64,000 nt of DNA from contig BGKB01000168.1 in assembly GCA_003116975.1 (NCBI GenBank), forward strand, positions 62,001 to 126,000. Direction: 5' to 3'. Positions 38,033 to 47,034 of the stretch are shown piece by piece. Position 1 is the stretch's first letter; the number at the start of each line of letters is the position of its first letter. The position numbers and the translations under genes were made by a program. A model generated the notes under the pieces. That model was not told where the DNA came from. It saw only the letters and a list, made by a program, of their open reading frames with translations, and searched no databases. The DNA comes from Aurantiochytrium sp. KH105. Taxonomy: Eukaryota; Sar; Bigyra; Thraustochytrida; Thraustochytriidae.

Positions 38033-38804
38033 GGTTTGTGTCACGATTGCGCTCGCAGAAATCGATAAATTGAATCGTAGTTCGACGAAGGTCTTCTTCT
38101 AAATCAATATTTTCCCCTTGAAAACGACTTCCACTCGGGCGAAAAATATATTGTTGCTTATGAAGAGGGACCTGCTCCTTAAATGCTGCGATGTATTGAT
38201 CCACTGTTTTGTGTTTGTTTTTATTTACCAGACCAAACATTGTGCCCTTCACTTTAACGATGTCCCGACACAACGAGCATCTGGATTCTTCAACGAAGTG
38301 TTCGAAGTCGGTCTTGACGTATCGTAATGTGTAATCAACTGTCATCAAAGAAGACTCGTACATTCCACGAAAGAGCATTATCTTCATGGCAGAATAGTCA
38401 CATTGAGCCCAAATAAAGAGAAAAATGTTATCGAACCTTTTGTCCAATAGCAACGCGCGTGGTGCTGAAAAACGAACGATTTCACCAACAAGAATATCGA
38501 GTGCATCGTATTTTTCCTTGTAGATTGCAAATCGAACAATTTTGTAATTGTCTAATGGTGTATAGAAGTTGTTTGTTTGCACGGATTTAATTGTTTCATG
38601 TAAACGTCCCAAGTCGTCTACTATAATGCAACTCGCCATAATACTCCTAACAGCCCGACCAAAGTCCTCACGAGTAAACCCATGCGCCAGAATATCTTCA
38701 TTGGAAACACCGTCTTTGACTAATGGCAAAATGTCAACGAAGAGTGTCCCAAGTTCTTCAACACCATCAACAAAGAAACCCGGACGATTTTCCTCATTTT
38801 CCAT
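37998..38804 (-). CDS. Hypothetical protein, 268 aa
   Basis: The ATG at 38804 starts a mostly helical protein with one CxxC (CSLC, near 175) and no membrane segment. It opens the same-strand run of five small genes down to 36176. No family recognised. By position with zinc proteins it could belong to a regulatory set; this is weak. Confidence 0.6.
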   Translation of the reverse strand: MENEENRPGFFVDGVEELGTLFVDILPLVKDGVSNEDILAHGFTREDFGRAVRSIMASCIIVDDLGRLHETIKSVQTNNFYTPLDNYKIVRFAIYKEKYDALDILVGEIVRFSAPRALLLDKRFDNIFLFIWAQCDYSAMKIMLFRGMYESSLMTVDYTLRYVKTDFEHFVEESRCSLCRDIVKVKGTMFGLVNKNKHKTVDQYIAAFKEQVPLHKQQYIFRPSGSRFQGENIDLEEDLRRTTIQFIDFCERNRDTNHGQVFPLLQSR

Positions 38805-38836
38805 TGTTGCAGCAGTACCTCAACTTCGAAAACAAG

Positions 38837-39439
38837 ATGGGTGACTACTCTTCTGAGAGAACCAGAGCTTTTTTCGATACTATCGTCAAGCTTGATGGAA
38901 ACAAACCACCTGAAGTCCGCGAGAGATGGAGGTTTGGAATCAAGGTCACCGAATTTTCTGATGTTTTGAACAGAGTGATTATTCGTGGAAAGCTGATTTA
39001 TGAGTGCGAACGATTCACGAGAAGAAAGGAGTCTGACCTCAGAAATGGAAAAGATGGGGCATCTCTGAAGCAAAGTGAGGTGTTGCTGGGATTGGATATC
39101 GACCACAAAAGGCTTTCCTCCATCAAACGATTCAAGAGATACAACGATAACAAGGATATTGTAATTATATTAGTTCGCGATAATATAGACCCGATTCGCG
39201 ACTTTAATTCGATTAGTCGCTTCTATGGACCGATGAATATACCCTCTGGAAATACTTTCTACGTCTTTGGAAATATTCAATCCAAATTCAAGGTGCTTAT
39301 TCGAAAGGTATTTAACGTAAAGGCCAGGAACGTGGTGGTTCGGGACACTGGATCTGATGCGAACTCTACCTTCATACGTGTCGTCACGTTTTCGTGTTTG
39401 TTTGGTGCAGTGAATCACCAAGAGCTAGAACTACAATAA
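38837..39439 (+). CDS. Hypothetical protein, 200 aa
   Basis: The ATG at 38837 is chosen because the longer frame overlaps the start of the opposite gene. The protein is strand-rich (KDIVIILVRDNI, NTFYVFGNI, RNVVVRDTG) with basic patches. No motif recognised. It overlaps the convergent tail-anchored gene by 56 bases. Confidence 0.6.
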   Translation: MGDYSSERTRAFFDTIVKLDGNKPPEVRERWRFGIKVTEFSDVLNRVIIRGKLIYECERFTRRKESDLRNGKDGASLKQSEVLLGLDIDHKRLSSIKRFKRYNDNKDIVIILVRDNIDPIRDFNSISRFYGPMNIPSGNTFYVFGNIQSKFKVLIRKVFNVKARNVVVRDTGSDANSTFIRVVTFSCLFGAVNHQELELQ

Positions 39440-39866
39440 TGGTAACCAATACCCATATCAGGAAAACAACTGTTTGCTTTGAATACATGCCACCGCAAAA
39501 GGAACGACCCGCGTCAGATGCCGATTCATTTCGTTGAGCTGGGGGAATATACGTAAGCGTGAGAGCATCTTCTTCAAATCTGAATTTGAATCCAGGTTTC
39601 TCCTCAAGTTCTAGAATATCACGAAGATCACCGACGAAACCAACCACGACACAGGATGTTTCTTTCGTTTCAAAGTTGGAGTACTCATCCTTAAATGAAA
39701 CATTTGGGTATTTCTTCTTTAAGTCCTTCTGGAACTCCCAAAATGACGAGTCGTTATTATGCCAAGCACTCATTTCTTCAAGCACCTTGCTGTCTTCTTC
39801 TGTGGTCTTGGCAAAAAATGCGTTCGCTTCTTCGCGAGCCGTTGTCCTCGTACGTGTACGCAACAT
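39384..39866 (-). CDS. Tail-anchored membrane protein, 160 aa
   Basis: The ATG at 39866 starts a soluble domain of about 125 residues (FWEFQKDLKKKYPNVSF..., SCVVVGFVGDL), then one C-terminal membrane helix (TVVFLIWVLVTIIVVLALG) and a short polar end. There is no signal peptide, so it would be inserted after translation with the domain facing the cytosol or virion inside. Confidence 0.65.
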   Translation of the reverse strand: MLRTRTRTTAREEANAFFAKTTEEDSKVLEEMSAWHNNDSSFWEFQKDLKKKYPNVSFKDEYSNFETKETSCVVVGFVGDLRDILELEEKPGFKFRFEEDALTLTYIPPAQRNESASDAGRSFCGGMYSKQTVVFLIWVLVTIIVVLALGDSLHQTNTKT

Positions 39867-39971
39867 TACTGACACATATACATACAAACTTTTTCAATAC
39901 TATGGTCGTATAATTTATTAGAAAGTCTGTGTGAGAGAGACTGACTGGACAAAGCTCACTCGAAAAAGAAG

Positions 39972-41489
39972 ATGAGCTTTTTTGGGTCAGGTCGCCAACG
40001 AAATAGGAATGACTTAAAATACATTGACTTGAACCAAACTGCACTCGAGGAGCTACGTTACTTTTTGCAATCAAACTCTGTCGCCAAGCATTGTCTGTAT
40101 ACTCTTGAGAGATTCATTGTTCGGTCGATGCGGGTGCAGAATGCTAGTGCACATTTTGAAGATTATGTCCAGCGATTCTGCATCCCGTTCTTCAAGAACA
40201 TTTTGGAGCATATTATTTTGATTGGATGGTGTCCGTATACATACGCCAAAATGAAGGTCCGTCATCGTCTGGACAAGGGACGTTATGAGAATGTTCAGGT
40301 ACCGGTCATTCTGCCACTTGATCATGCCAAGTTTAAATTGGAGGTGAACACGAAAAAGCACACCTTTCAGATGAAATCGTTTTCACTCGAGAATGGCGAC
40401 GAGCTAAAGTATGTAAAGTTCGTCTTTCTACACGATATTTCCAAGTATGCGAATCGCTATCTTATGAACTCTCCTCTCTTGGGGTTGCTTCCTCAATTCA
40501 GGTATCTGGAGTCGATTAAGCGCTTCACTATCCAAGCAGAGTTCGTTCGATCGAATCCATCCATCTACCTTGAATCAATGGACGAAAAACCGGGAGAAGC
40601 AAATATAGGTATGAATGCAATGCAAGGCGGTGGGCTCAACCCCCAACAAGCACTCAATGCTGCAAATAATGCCAATCAAAATGCAAATAGACGTCTTCCG
40701 AGTCGACTGGATGCTCTCAGCGGAGCAAGCAAAGACATGGTGAAAAATGTTGAATTCCATAATATGCAAATGGAGGACTTCATGGTGAATCAAAATGCAA
40801 ATTACTACAATTTGGGACTAAACTATTTACCGCAGCACGCACATTCTCTTTACATTTGCCCACCGGGAATGAAACTTGCTGCGAAGCCAGACCTGCCACA
40901 AAGTCGAGTCGACCAAACTCTTCTTGACCGAAACTTGGCCAGCGACATTTTTCTTGCATGCGGCGTTCCAGAAGCAATGTTTGGTGCCAAGTCAGGCACC
41001 TTCATGAAGAAATACTCGAATGTCACACAAGGTGCTGGTGATAAAACAAAATTCAACGAGAATGGATCCAACATTATGCAAATTAATGCATTCGAAGCAA
41101 CTTTAGAACAATACAGAGACATTTTTACAAGAACCTTTGTTCACATTTACTACGACATCTTCGGGAGCACCATCTCATTTGAAAAGGTGAAATTCGACCC
41201 ACCAAATATCTACAAACAGTTCTTAGAATCCATCATGTTTCAATTCAATATTGAACGGGCAATGCTTGAGGCAGGCAACAAGGATTTAAGGAAGAGTGAC
41301 ACACATCACAAAGAGCACGCTCTCGATGCAGCTCGCAAGAACACATCCTTGACAAGGAGAACCGAAATTGAGGGGAGCAACGAAGATGATGATGACGACG
41401 ATGACGACGATGACAATGATAACAAAAAGACAAAGGCAATGAATCTGAAGGATCCAAGAAATCCGAAAAGAAGAAAAACATCGAAGTGA
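39972..41489 (+). CDS. Portal protein
   Basis: This is 505 aa, the right size for the dodecameric portal through which DNA enters HK97-type capsids. A globular N-terminal wing (1-210), a low-complexity Asn/Gln/Ala stretch (225-250) and a clip/stem-like region with NLGLNYLPQ and PPGMKLAAKPDLPQSRVDQ are seen. Then comes LASDIFLACGVPEAMFG, typical of portal proteins (long helix then gVP..mlG). The C-terminus is acidic then basic (DDDDDDNDN, KRRKTSK). It lies near the terminase and scaffold candidate. A TATA-like GTATAATTTATTAG lies about 60 bases upstream. Confidence 0.8.
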   Translation: MSFFGSGRQRNRNDLKYIDLNQTALEELRYFLQSNSVAKHCLYTLERFIVRSMRVQNASAHFEDYVQRFCIPFFKNILEHIILIGWCPYTYAKMKVRHRLDKGRYENVQVPVILPLDHAKFKLEVNTKKHTFQMKSFSLENGDELKYVKFVFLHDISKYANRYLMNSPLLGLLPQFRYLESIKRFTIQAEFVRSNPSIYLESMDEKPGEANIGMNAMQGGGLNPQQALNAANNANQNANRRLPSRLDALSGASKDMVKNVEFHNMQMEDFMVNQNANYYNLGLNYLPQHAHSLYICPPGMKLAAKPDLPQSRVDQTLLDRNLASDIFLACGVPEAMFGAKSGTFMKKYSNVTQGAGDKTKFNENGSNIMQINAFEATLEQYRDIFTRTFVHIYYDIFGSTISFEKVKFDPPNIYKQFLESIMFQFNIERAMLEAGNKDLRKSDTHHKEHALDAARKNTSLTRRTEIEGSNEDDDDDDDDDDNDNKKTKAMNLKDPRNPKRRKTSK

Positions 41490-41556
41490 CGGTCCATAAT
41501 AATAACAATATTTGATAAAATTAATAGCTTCTTTTGTGAAACGAAATACAGCAAAT

Positions 41557-42312
41557 ATGGTGAAGGTTTATACCAGTGCATTCACGTACGTCCCCTTTCT
41601 CTATTTTTTCACCACAGCTGCATTGTATGGGAACCTCTACCATATTGTGGAGGAGGCACAGCCGTTCATCATCCTCACCTTCACGCTGATAAACACATTT
41701 GTGCACACACATTTCAAACGCAACTTCTTAATCAAGAATATAATTCACTTTCACATGTGGAAAACATGCACAACTGCGGTCTACGGGATTTTACTTGACA
41801 ATGCACACGACATCCTTTTTAGAAAATTCAATTCTGATGAAATGTCATTGCACATCACTGCCTCATTTTTTTACATCATTCTTGTATGGTTTTTTATCTA
41901 TTACTTAAAGAATGACGACTACGCACTCTATTTACACATCATCATGTTTTACGTACCCATCCGACACGAGTGGGAAATTAACCTCTACCTCTATGTAATT
42001 TTCATTTCAACATCAACACTCATTTTGTATTCGAGATGCACAAGATCATCCCTCTACAAGTCTTCTCTACACAGGACACCTGTCATTCGATTTTACCTTT
42101 ATATCCGCTGCACAGACTACATTATTCTTGTTGGTTTCCTTCAGCTTTTGCTTGAATACATCACCTTGCAATGGGATGACATTAACTCAATTTATGCAGT
42201 GTCAGAAATGGTCCGCGAACAAGCCAAGGAGATTGAACAGGAAAACAATGAAGATATTTCGCTTACAGCATCAACAAAAGCTGAAAATGACGCACAAGAT
42301 GAAATCGTATAA
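41557..42312 (+). CDS. Polytopic membrane protein, 251 aa
   Basis: The ATG at 41557 begins the protein (MVKVYTSAFTY). About six or seven hydrophobic helices fill residues 5-215, with many aromatic residues and few charges. The C-terminal 35 residues are soluble (ENNEDISLTAS). It sits between portal and scaffold genes on the same strand. It lacks the heliorhodopsin-like helix 3 pattern of 28006 and 43422. Function unknown. Confidence 0.65.
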   Translation: MVKVYTSAFTYVPFLYFFTTAALYGNLYHIVEEAQPFIILTFTLINTFVHTHFKRNFLIKNIIHFHMWKTCTTAVYGILLDNAHDILFRKFNSDEMSLHITASFFYIILVWFFIYYLKNDDYALYLHIIMFYVPIRHEWEINLYLYVIFISTSTLILYSRCTRSSLYKSSLHRTPVIRFYLYIRCTDYIILVGFLQLLLEYITLQWDDINSIYAVSEMVREQAKEIEQENNEDISLTASTKAENDAQDEIV

Positions 42313-42418
42313 CAATAAACTATATATGTAAATAATCGAGCACCTTGAAGACCTGAAATCAAAATTTCTTCATACCCAAAAGGAATTCGCGAATTTTTGT
42401 AAATTGATTGAGTAAAGT

Positions 42419-43318
42419 ATGGCCAGCAGCAACAGCACCGACTCTACGTCTAACAACGTTCACACGACTCAACCCAACAACGAGACTGTTCAAAAGCTCA
42501 TGGCGTCGAACTTCCGAAAGCTTCAAAAGGAACTTGAGGAAAAGCAGCAGCGCATTGAGCAAGCTGAGAAGGAACGAGCGGAGTTTGAAGCTTTCAAGAA
42601 GCAGCAGATGGAAGACCAGCAAAAGCTCCAAAACGAGCTTAAGATGAACCAAGAACGACTGGGTACCTACATTGAGCAAGACAAGAAGCGATACAAGAAG
42701 CTTTATCATAGTGAGGTCGAGCCTTTTCTCAAGGAGCTCAGCGCTGCACCTCACATCAAGGATAGCGAGATTGAGGAATCCATTGCAACTGTCAACCAGC
42801 AATTCAATAATGGTCTTGAGAACGCATTCATGGACAAGGACTCCCAAAACACGTTTCAAGTCATCCGCGCAGTTGCTTCAGCAAATGCGATGAAGAGCTC
42901 GCAACTAGAGAAGCTCTTTGCAACATCGAAAGAGTACCAGAAGAAGACCGAGGACCTCAAGAGCGAGCACCAGAAGCAGCTTGAAGAATTCAAAAAGTCA
43001 GAGGCTGAGAAGGCGTCTGAAATTGAGGCATTGAAGAAGGAGTTGGAGCAGATTCGAAACAAGCACGCTGTTACACAGGGTAGCATCAACAATGTCGAAT
43101 CACATTTCTCGAACAACAATGACCCGCACGCACCGGTTGATCCAAACGCGGTGTGCCCACTCGAGGCTACCAACGCACCGCCTGCAATCGCAGCAACTGC
43201 GAGCTCATCAGCAAATGACGGGTATTCTTCTTTGTTCCACGTGACACCTTCCATGGACTGGCGCCCATTGTATGGTTCAGATGCCCAGGAATCTATGATG
43301 GGTCTCAGCGAACGGTAA
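42419..43318 (+). CDS. Coiled-coil protein, capsid scaffold candidate
   Basis: This is 299 aa. After a polar N-terminus come two long coiled coils (about 25-110 and 155-225, rich in K/E/Q heptads). A Pro/Ala-rich linker and a short hydrophobic C-terminal tail (SLFHVTPSMDWRPLYGS) end it. Herpes and phage scaffolds have the same plan: a helical core plus a small C-terminal element that binds the major capsid protein. It lies between the portal and capsid genes. The role is inferred from plan and position. Confidence 0.55.
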   Translation: MASSNSTDSTSNNVHTTQPNNETVQKLMASNFRKLQKELEEKQQRIEQAEKERAEFEAFKKQQMEDQQKLQNELKMNQERLGTYIEQDKKRYKKLYHSEVEPFLKELSAAPHIKDSEIEESIATVNQQFNNGLENAFMDKDSQNTFQVIRAVASANAMKSSQLEKLFATSKEYQKKTEDLKSEHQKQLEEFKKSEAEKASEIEALKKELEQIRNKHAVTQGSINNVESHFSNNNDPHAPVDPNAVCPLEATNAPPAIAATASSSANDGYSSLFHVTPSMDWRPLYGSDAQESMMGLSER

Positions 43319-43421
43319 GAATGAAAAACTATATTATAAGTCAATAATTATTGTTTCAATTAGCTCTATTAGCAACATTTATCATTTGTTGATTGTCTGC
43401 ACAATCATCTATTCCATTACA

Positions 43422-44384
43422 ATGTTTTGTCAAAGAAAAGTTCTTTTCCAGTTCCCAGCATTTCTTCTTGCGTGTTTACATGCAACCTTATGTATTTTCA
43501 TCATCTTGACCATTTTGGAGAGAAATCAGGACGCAACTTATGTTTACAATATGATTACTTTCTTACCGAAGCACGAATTGGCAAGCGCGCATTTAGAATT
43601 GATGATGCTAGCCAATTTGTTTGCATTCATGTCATACACGTACTCTGTTCTATATTCAGAGCATGTCATTGACGCTTATGTCACCACACACGCACGTAAT
43701 ACACTACGTTTATTTCATTACACAATTGTGGACGGACTATGCATGATCTCAGTTGCTCTCATTTTGGGGCTTTCAAATATTGGAACAATTGTTTTGATTA
43801 TTGCTTTGCATTCGGCAATTCAATTAATTTGCAGTGATGCCATGAACTATAATCGTGAAAACGGGATTAATGTCTGCGGAAATGGGGAAGGACCCGATGT
43901 AACAGTTAGTCATGCCTTCGTGCTACAAGTGATGATGCTTGTTAATTTACTGCTTTCCGTTGAAAACAATACAAAGAGAAGATTTGACTATTTATTTTAT
44001 CGACTAACCTTCGTGGCGCCGCTGCTGCAATTAATTGCAATATTCACACATATTGTTTATTTGTACTACCTCCCAAATAATGCTCACCAAATTGAAGTAG
44101 CTGAAATTGATGAAAGAAAAGGACCCAGCACCGTTGACGTCGAGTTGTCAAGTTTAACGGATGCGAATCATGACGATGCAGAAAATGAACAAGAAGAGTA
44201 TGCTGATGATGATAATCAATCAATGTTCAAGGAAGCTAAATTGGAAATGCTAGAGAACGGGATCAAAGAGAATAAAAAGAGAATTCTTCTGGAATATTTT
44301 CTTTATTTTTGTAGTACTGCCTCAGTAACCGTAATCTCAATCGTCTGCATTTTACTAACGCGCAAGAAAATCACCTGTCTCTGA
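43422..44384 (+). CDS. Heliorhodopsin-like membrane protein
   Basis: This is 320 aa from the ATG at 43422; the longer frame starts at a TTG. Helix 1 (FLLACLHATLCIFIILTI) fits the family aglHxxQ pattern. Helix 2 (ANLFAFMSYTYSVLYSEH) is followed by a YVTTHARNTLRLFHYTIVDG junction like the family N..RWvEYS. Helix 3 continues MISVALILGLSNIG, like MIvLIAMLtGIsdi. Further helices follow to residue 225, then an acidic cytosolic stretch and one extra C-terminal helix not usual for the family. Whether it binds retinal is unclear. It may be a paralogue of 28006-28869. Confidence 0.5.
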   Translation: MFCQRKVLFQFPAFLLACLHATLCIFIILTILERNQDATYVYNMITFLPKHELASAHLELMMLANLFAFMSYTYSVLYSEHVIDAYVTTHARNTLRLFHYTIVDGLCMISVALILGLSNIGTIVLIIALHSAIQLICSDAMNYNRENGINVCGNGEGPDVTVSHAFVLQVMMLVNLLLSVENNTKRRFDYLFYRLTFVAPLLQLIAIFTHIVYLYYLPNNAHQIEVAEIDERKGPSTVDVELSSLTDANHDDAENEQEEYADDDNQSMFKEAKLEMLENGIKENKKRILLEYFLYFCSTASVTVISIVCILLTRKKITCL

Positions 44385-44414
44385 TTCTAGAGATAACCAT
44401 TCGAAAAGCAAAAT

Positions 44415-44456
44415 CCAAAACCAAAACCAAAACCAAAACCAAAACCAAAACCAAAA
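44415..44456 (+). repeat. Hexanucleotide repeat (CCAAAA)7
   Basis: Seven perfect CCAAAA units lie in the 5' untranslated region, 40 bases before the ATG at 44496. Shorter relatives (aaaaccaaaac) lie near 27165 and 36590. Confidence 0.9.
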
Positions 44457-44495
44457 CACCAAGACAGAAAGAACCAAGGAAGCACGAGAGCAAGC

Positions 44496-44984
44496 ATGAG
44501 TGTCACCGATGATAACGTTGTTGTTAATGGTGGTGATAATGATGCTATCATGAACGAGAGAGACCATGCGGAAGAAATCACCGAAGAAAACCACCCGGAG
44601 CTCTCTGATTCAATTGAAGAATTTGTAAAGATCAAGAACGCGCAAAAAGAATTTCGCAAGATTAACAAGGAGGTATTTCAACAGAACACGGAATACAACA
44701 GGATGCTCAAAAACATCAAGGCGAAGATTCTAGACGAAATGAGTGGAATGGATAAGAAGCTTATTGTATACAAGGGGACCGAAATTGAGATCAAGGACCG
44801 TCCCAAGAGCAAGAAGGGTCTTGACAACATCCGTCAAGACGTTGAGGCTCACGCGGAAGGTGAAAACAACGCGACAATTATTCGCTCCTTTCTAGATTCC
44901 TACGAGGAGTCAACGAGTGCAAGTGCTAATGGAGACACGTATATTGTTTCCCGCAAGCACAAGCGCGCTCGCACGGACAATTAA
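44496..44984 (+). CDS. Hypothetical helical protein, 162 aa
   Basis: This is a charged, helical protein starting MSVTDDN with a central coiled-coil-like region (FVKIKNAQKEFRKINKEVF, about 45-75) and a basic C-terminus (RKHKRARTDN) that could be a nuclear signal. No family recognised. It is preceded by the CCAAAA repeat. Confidence 0.6.
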   Translation: MSVTDDNVVVNGGDNDAIMNERDHAEEITEENHPELSDSIEEFVKIKNAQKEFRKINKEVFQQNTEYNRMLKNIKAKILDEMSGMDKKLIVYKGTEIEIKDRPKSKKGLDNIRQDVEAHAEGENNATIIRSFLDSYEESTSASANGDTYIVSRKHKRARTDN

Positions 44985-45070
44985 TCGATCAAACATATAC
45001 AATACAGAAATGCTTGCTAAACCCAAGTATTTAATAATATGTTAATGCAGAAATTAAATTTAATTCTTAA

Positions 45071-45367
45071 ATGAAGCGTTCACTATCATCACCGTCCATT
45101 GAAAGAAATACAAATTCAAAGAAGACACGAATCGACCCTTTACTCAAGAGTGCATGGTGGTGTGCAAGCAAGAGAATTTCAATTTCCATGGAGGACATTA
45201 CGACAGGAGAATCGTGCATCTTTGAAAATGGCTTACTTGAAATTGCACAACTACTATCCTTGAAGTATTTTACAATACACAAGATTATCAAAGAAAAGGG
45301 CGGTGAAATAGTTATTGGCAATTCACATTGTCTAATCAGATATTGTCCACACTCCTTTGCACTCTAG
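45071..45367 (+). CDS. Small hypothetical protein, 98 aa
   Basis: The ATG at 45071 starts a protein with a basic Ser-rich N-terminus and a more hydrophobic C-terminal half (LLEIAQLLSLKYFTIHKII). The gene ends inside the convergent TFIIS-type gene, an overlap of 36 bases as at other convergent pairs here. No family recognised. Confidence 0.5.
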   Translation: MKRSLSSPSIERNTNSKKTRIDPLLKSAWWCASKRISISMEDITTGESCIFENGLLEIAQLLSLKYFTIHKIIKEKGGEIVIGNSHCLIRYCPHSFAL

Positions 45368-45544
45368 ACAATTCACAAATAGCGTGACAGTCTCATCAGC
45401 AGACCTTGTTGCGTGCTCCTGAATACTGAATCGTTCGGATGTGCAGTCTTTATTGATACATTTAATTGTTGTTCTCGTTTTCTTTCTTGCATCGTCATCC
45501 ATTTTGGAAAAAAGGACTTTCGAGTATTTGTTAATTGCACTCAT
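45332..45544 (-). CDS. TFIIS-type zinc ribbon protein
   Basis: This is a 70 aa protein that is almost only the C-terminal zinc ribbon of TFIIS/RPB9. It has CINKDC, then EHATRSADETVTLFVNC and LECKGVW. The RSADE signature with the acidic D-E pair is the part that reaches the polymerase active site to stimulate transcript cleavage. Such short forms occur in large DNA viruses. Its start overlaps the stop of the MORN-like gene by four bases on the same strand. Confidence 0.83.
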   Translation of the reverse strand: MSAINKYSKVLFSKMDDDARKKTRTTIKCINKDCTSERFSIQEHATRSADETVTLFVNCLECKGVWTISD

Positions 45545-45939
45545 GGTGTATAAGACTCCAACTGAGTGTAATAGTTGGGTGATAAATGAATTCGATCACT
45601 CACTTCAATGTTACAGATAGAACAAATGGTAAATAGAATATTTTTTTGGTAACCGATTGTTTTGAATTTCTGCACATGATGTTTGCATTGCGATGGTTTG
45701 GGATATCCATTTGTCCATGTACCATCATAAAGTGCCACACGATTACGCCATGGTGACGATTGAATTTCTCTTGCAAAAAGAATACCACCATTTCCATGTG
45801 GCAGTCCATTTTGCATCGGACCTAAATAAATATGTTCTCCTTCCAAATTTCTTACAACATACTCTTGTCCATTAATCGGTTCGATTGTCAGCTCTTCGAT
45901 TGGAATGTCAAAAAGAATTTCACCGGGAATATTAATCAT
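45541..45939 (-). CDS. MORN-repeat-like protein, 132 aa
   Basis: Two MORN-like units are seen: IYLGPMQNGLPHGNGG and ALYDGTWTNGYP (Y.G...nG..hG.G). A Cys/His-containing tail (CKHHVQ, CSIC) follows. MORN repeats often bind membranes or lipids. The gene and the downstream TFIIS ribbon overlap by four bases and are probably cotranscribed. Confidence 0.55.
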   Translation of the reverse strand: MINIPGEILFDIPIEELTIEPINGQEYVVRNLEGEHIYLGPMQNGLPHGNGGILFAREIQSSPWRNRVALYDGTWTNGYPKPSQCKHHVQKFKTIGYQKNILFTICSICNIEVSDRIHLSPNYYTQLESYTP

Positions 45940-46062
45940 TTGTTTCTTTTTTTTATTTTCTAGTATTCAATTGAACTTTATTGATTAAATATATGTATGT
46001 GTATGTGACACGGACTGATCATCGTGAAAATCAGAAAGCAGAACCGAAACTAGCAATCAACA

Positions 46063-46965
46063 ATGTTTGCCAGAGCAAGTCTTTTGCACATGCCTCTGCG
46101 TGTCGACGTACCACTCTCTCATTTCCGATTGGTGCTGAATGCATCGAATGTAGGACAACCACACAAGGGGGTGAATCGAGGAGCAGAATTATTGATGCAT
46201 CAGATGCGAGAGAGACTTTGTGATAACGAAGGAAATCCATCAGTGAATGTCATAGACGAGTTTAAGGTTCACACACCTAACAACATGGACATTGCCTTTG
46301 GGGTGCTCCGGGAGTGCATCTATTTGAACCGAGAGAATACCAATCCTCTTGTTGTTTTTGGTGGTGATCATTTCTCTACACTAGCAACGGGAGCAGCTTT
46401 TCTTGATCAATACAAGGATTCCGATTGTGGTCTCGTATGGATTGACGCACACCCGGACCTCAACACACCTCACTTGTCAGAAAGTGGAAATCTGCACGGA
46501 ACAACCGTCTCCCATTTGTGTGGTATGACCAACACAAAGCTCGTGCGAGAAAACAACGCATTCAAGCCAGAAGACATTGTCTATATTGGCTTGCGCTCCA
46601 TCGATCCTTACGAAAGATTGGTGCTTGACCACTTGGGCATTCTCCACTTCACGATGGAAGACATTCGTAAAGTGGGAATGGACAGTATTTTCGCACAGAT
46701 TAATTGTCAATTCTCGAAAAAGAATGCTTTGCACATTAGTTTTGATGTGGATGTGATGCACCACGACATTATCAAAGGGACAGGAACGATTGTACCAGGA
46801 GGTATGACTCTTGACGAAATGCATCGACTTTCCAAGGGGATTCAAACAAACCTCATGGAAAAAACCAAGGTCATCGATGTCGTCGAATACAATCCCGACT
46901 TGACAGAACAAGAAACGTATGAAACAAGACTCATCACATCGAGCTTACTCAATATGATAGTGTAG
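46063..46965 (+). CDS. Arginase-family ureohydrolase
   Basis: This is 300 aa, the usual arginase length. Metal-binding motifs are in order: GGDH (His103), DAHPDLN (Asp128, His130, Asp132) and SFDVDVM (Asp228, Asp230). GTIVPGGMTLDE and VEYNPD near the end also match arginases (TGTPVPGGLxxxE, ExNP). An N-terminal GVNRGAELL fits the family GVexGP. Arginase converts arginine to ornithine and urea with two Mn ions. A viral copy could feed polyamine synthesis for DNA packaging or deplete arginine; both are inference. Confidence 0.88.
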   Translation: MFARASLLHMPLRVDVPLSHFRLVLNASNVGQPHKGVNRGAELLMHQMRERLCDNEGNPSVNVIDEFKVHTPNNMDIAFGVLRECIYLNRENTNPLVVFGGDHFSTLATGAAFLDQYKDSDCGLVWIDAHPDLNTPHLSESGNLHGTTVSHLCGMTNTKLVRENNAFKPEDIVYIGLRSIDPYERLVLDHLGILHFTMEDIRKVGMDSIFAQINCQFSKKNALHISFDVDVMHHDIIKGTGTIVPGGMTLDEMHRLSKGIQTNLMEKTKVIDVVEYNPDLTEQETYETRLITSSLLNMIV

Positions 46966-47034
46966 CTAGCTAGCCAAGTTGCAAGAATAAGATAAAATTA
47001 ATTACCATTTGGTTGTTTGTTTGTGTGATTCAAT

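Noticed and set aside
44415-44456. (CCAAAA)7 as a telomere
   Set aside because: It is a short internal run in a gene leader, and genes continue on both sides.
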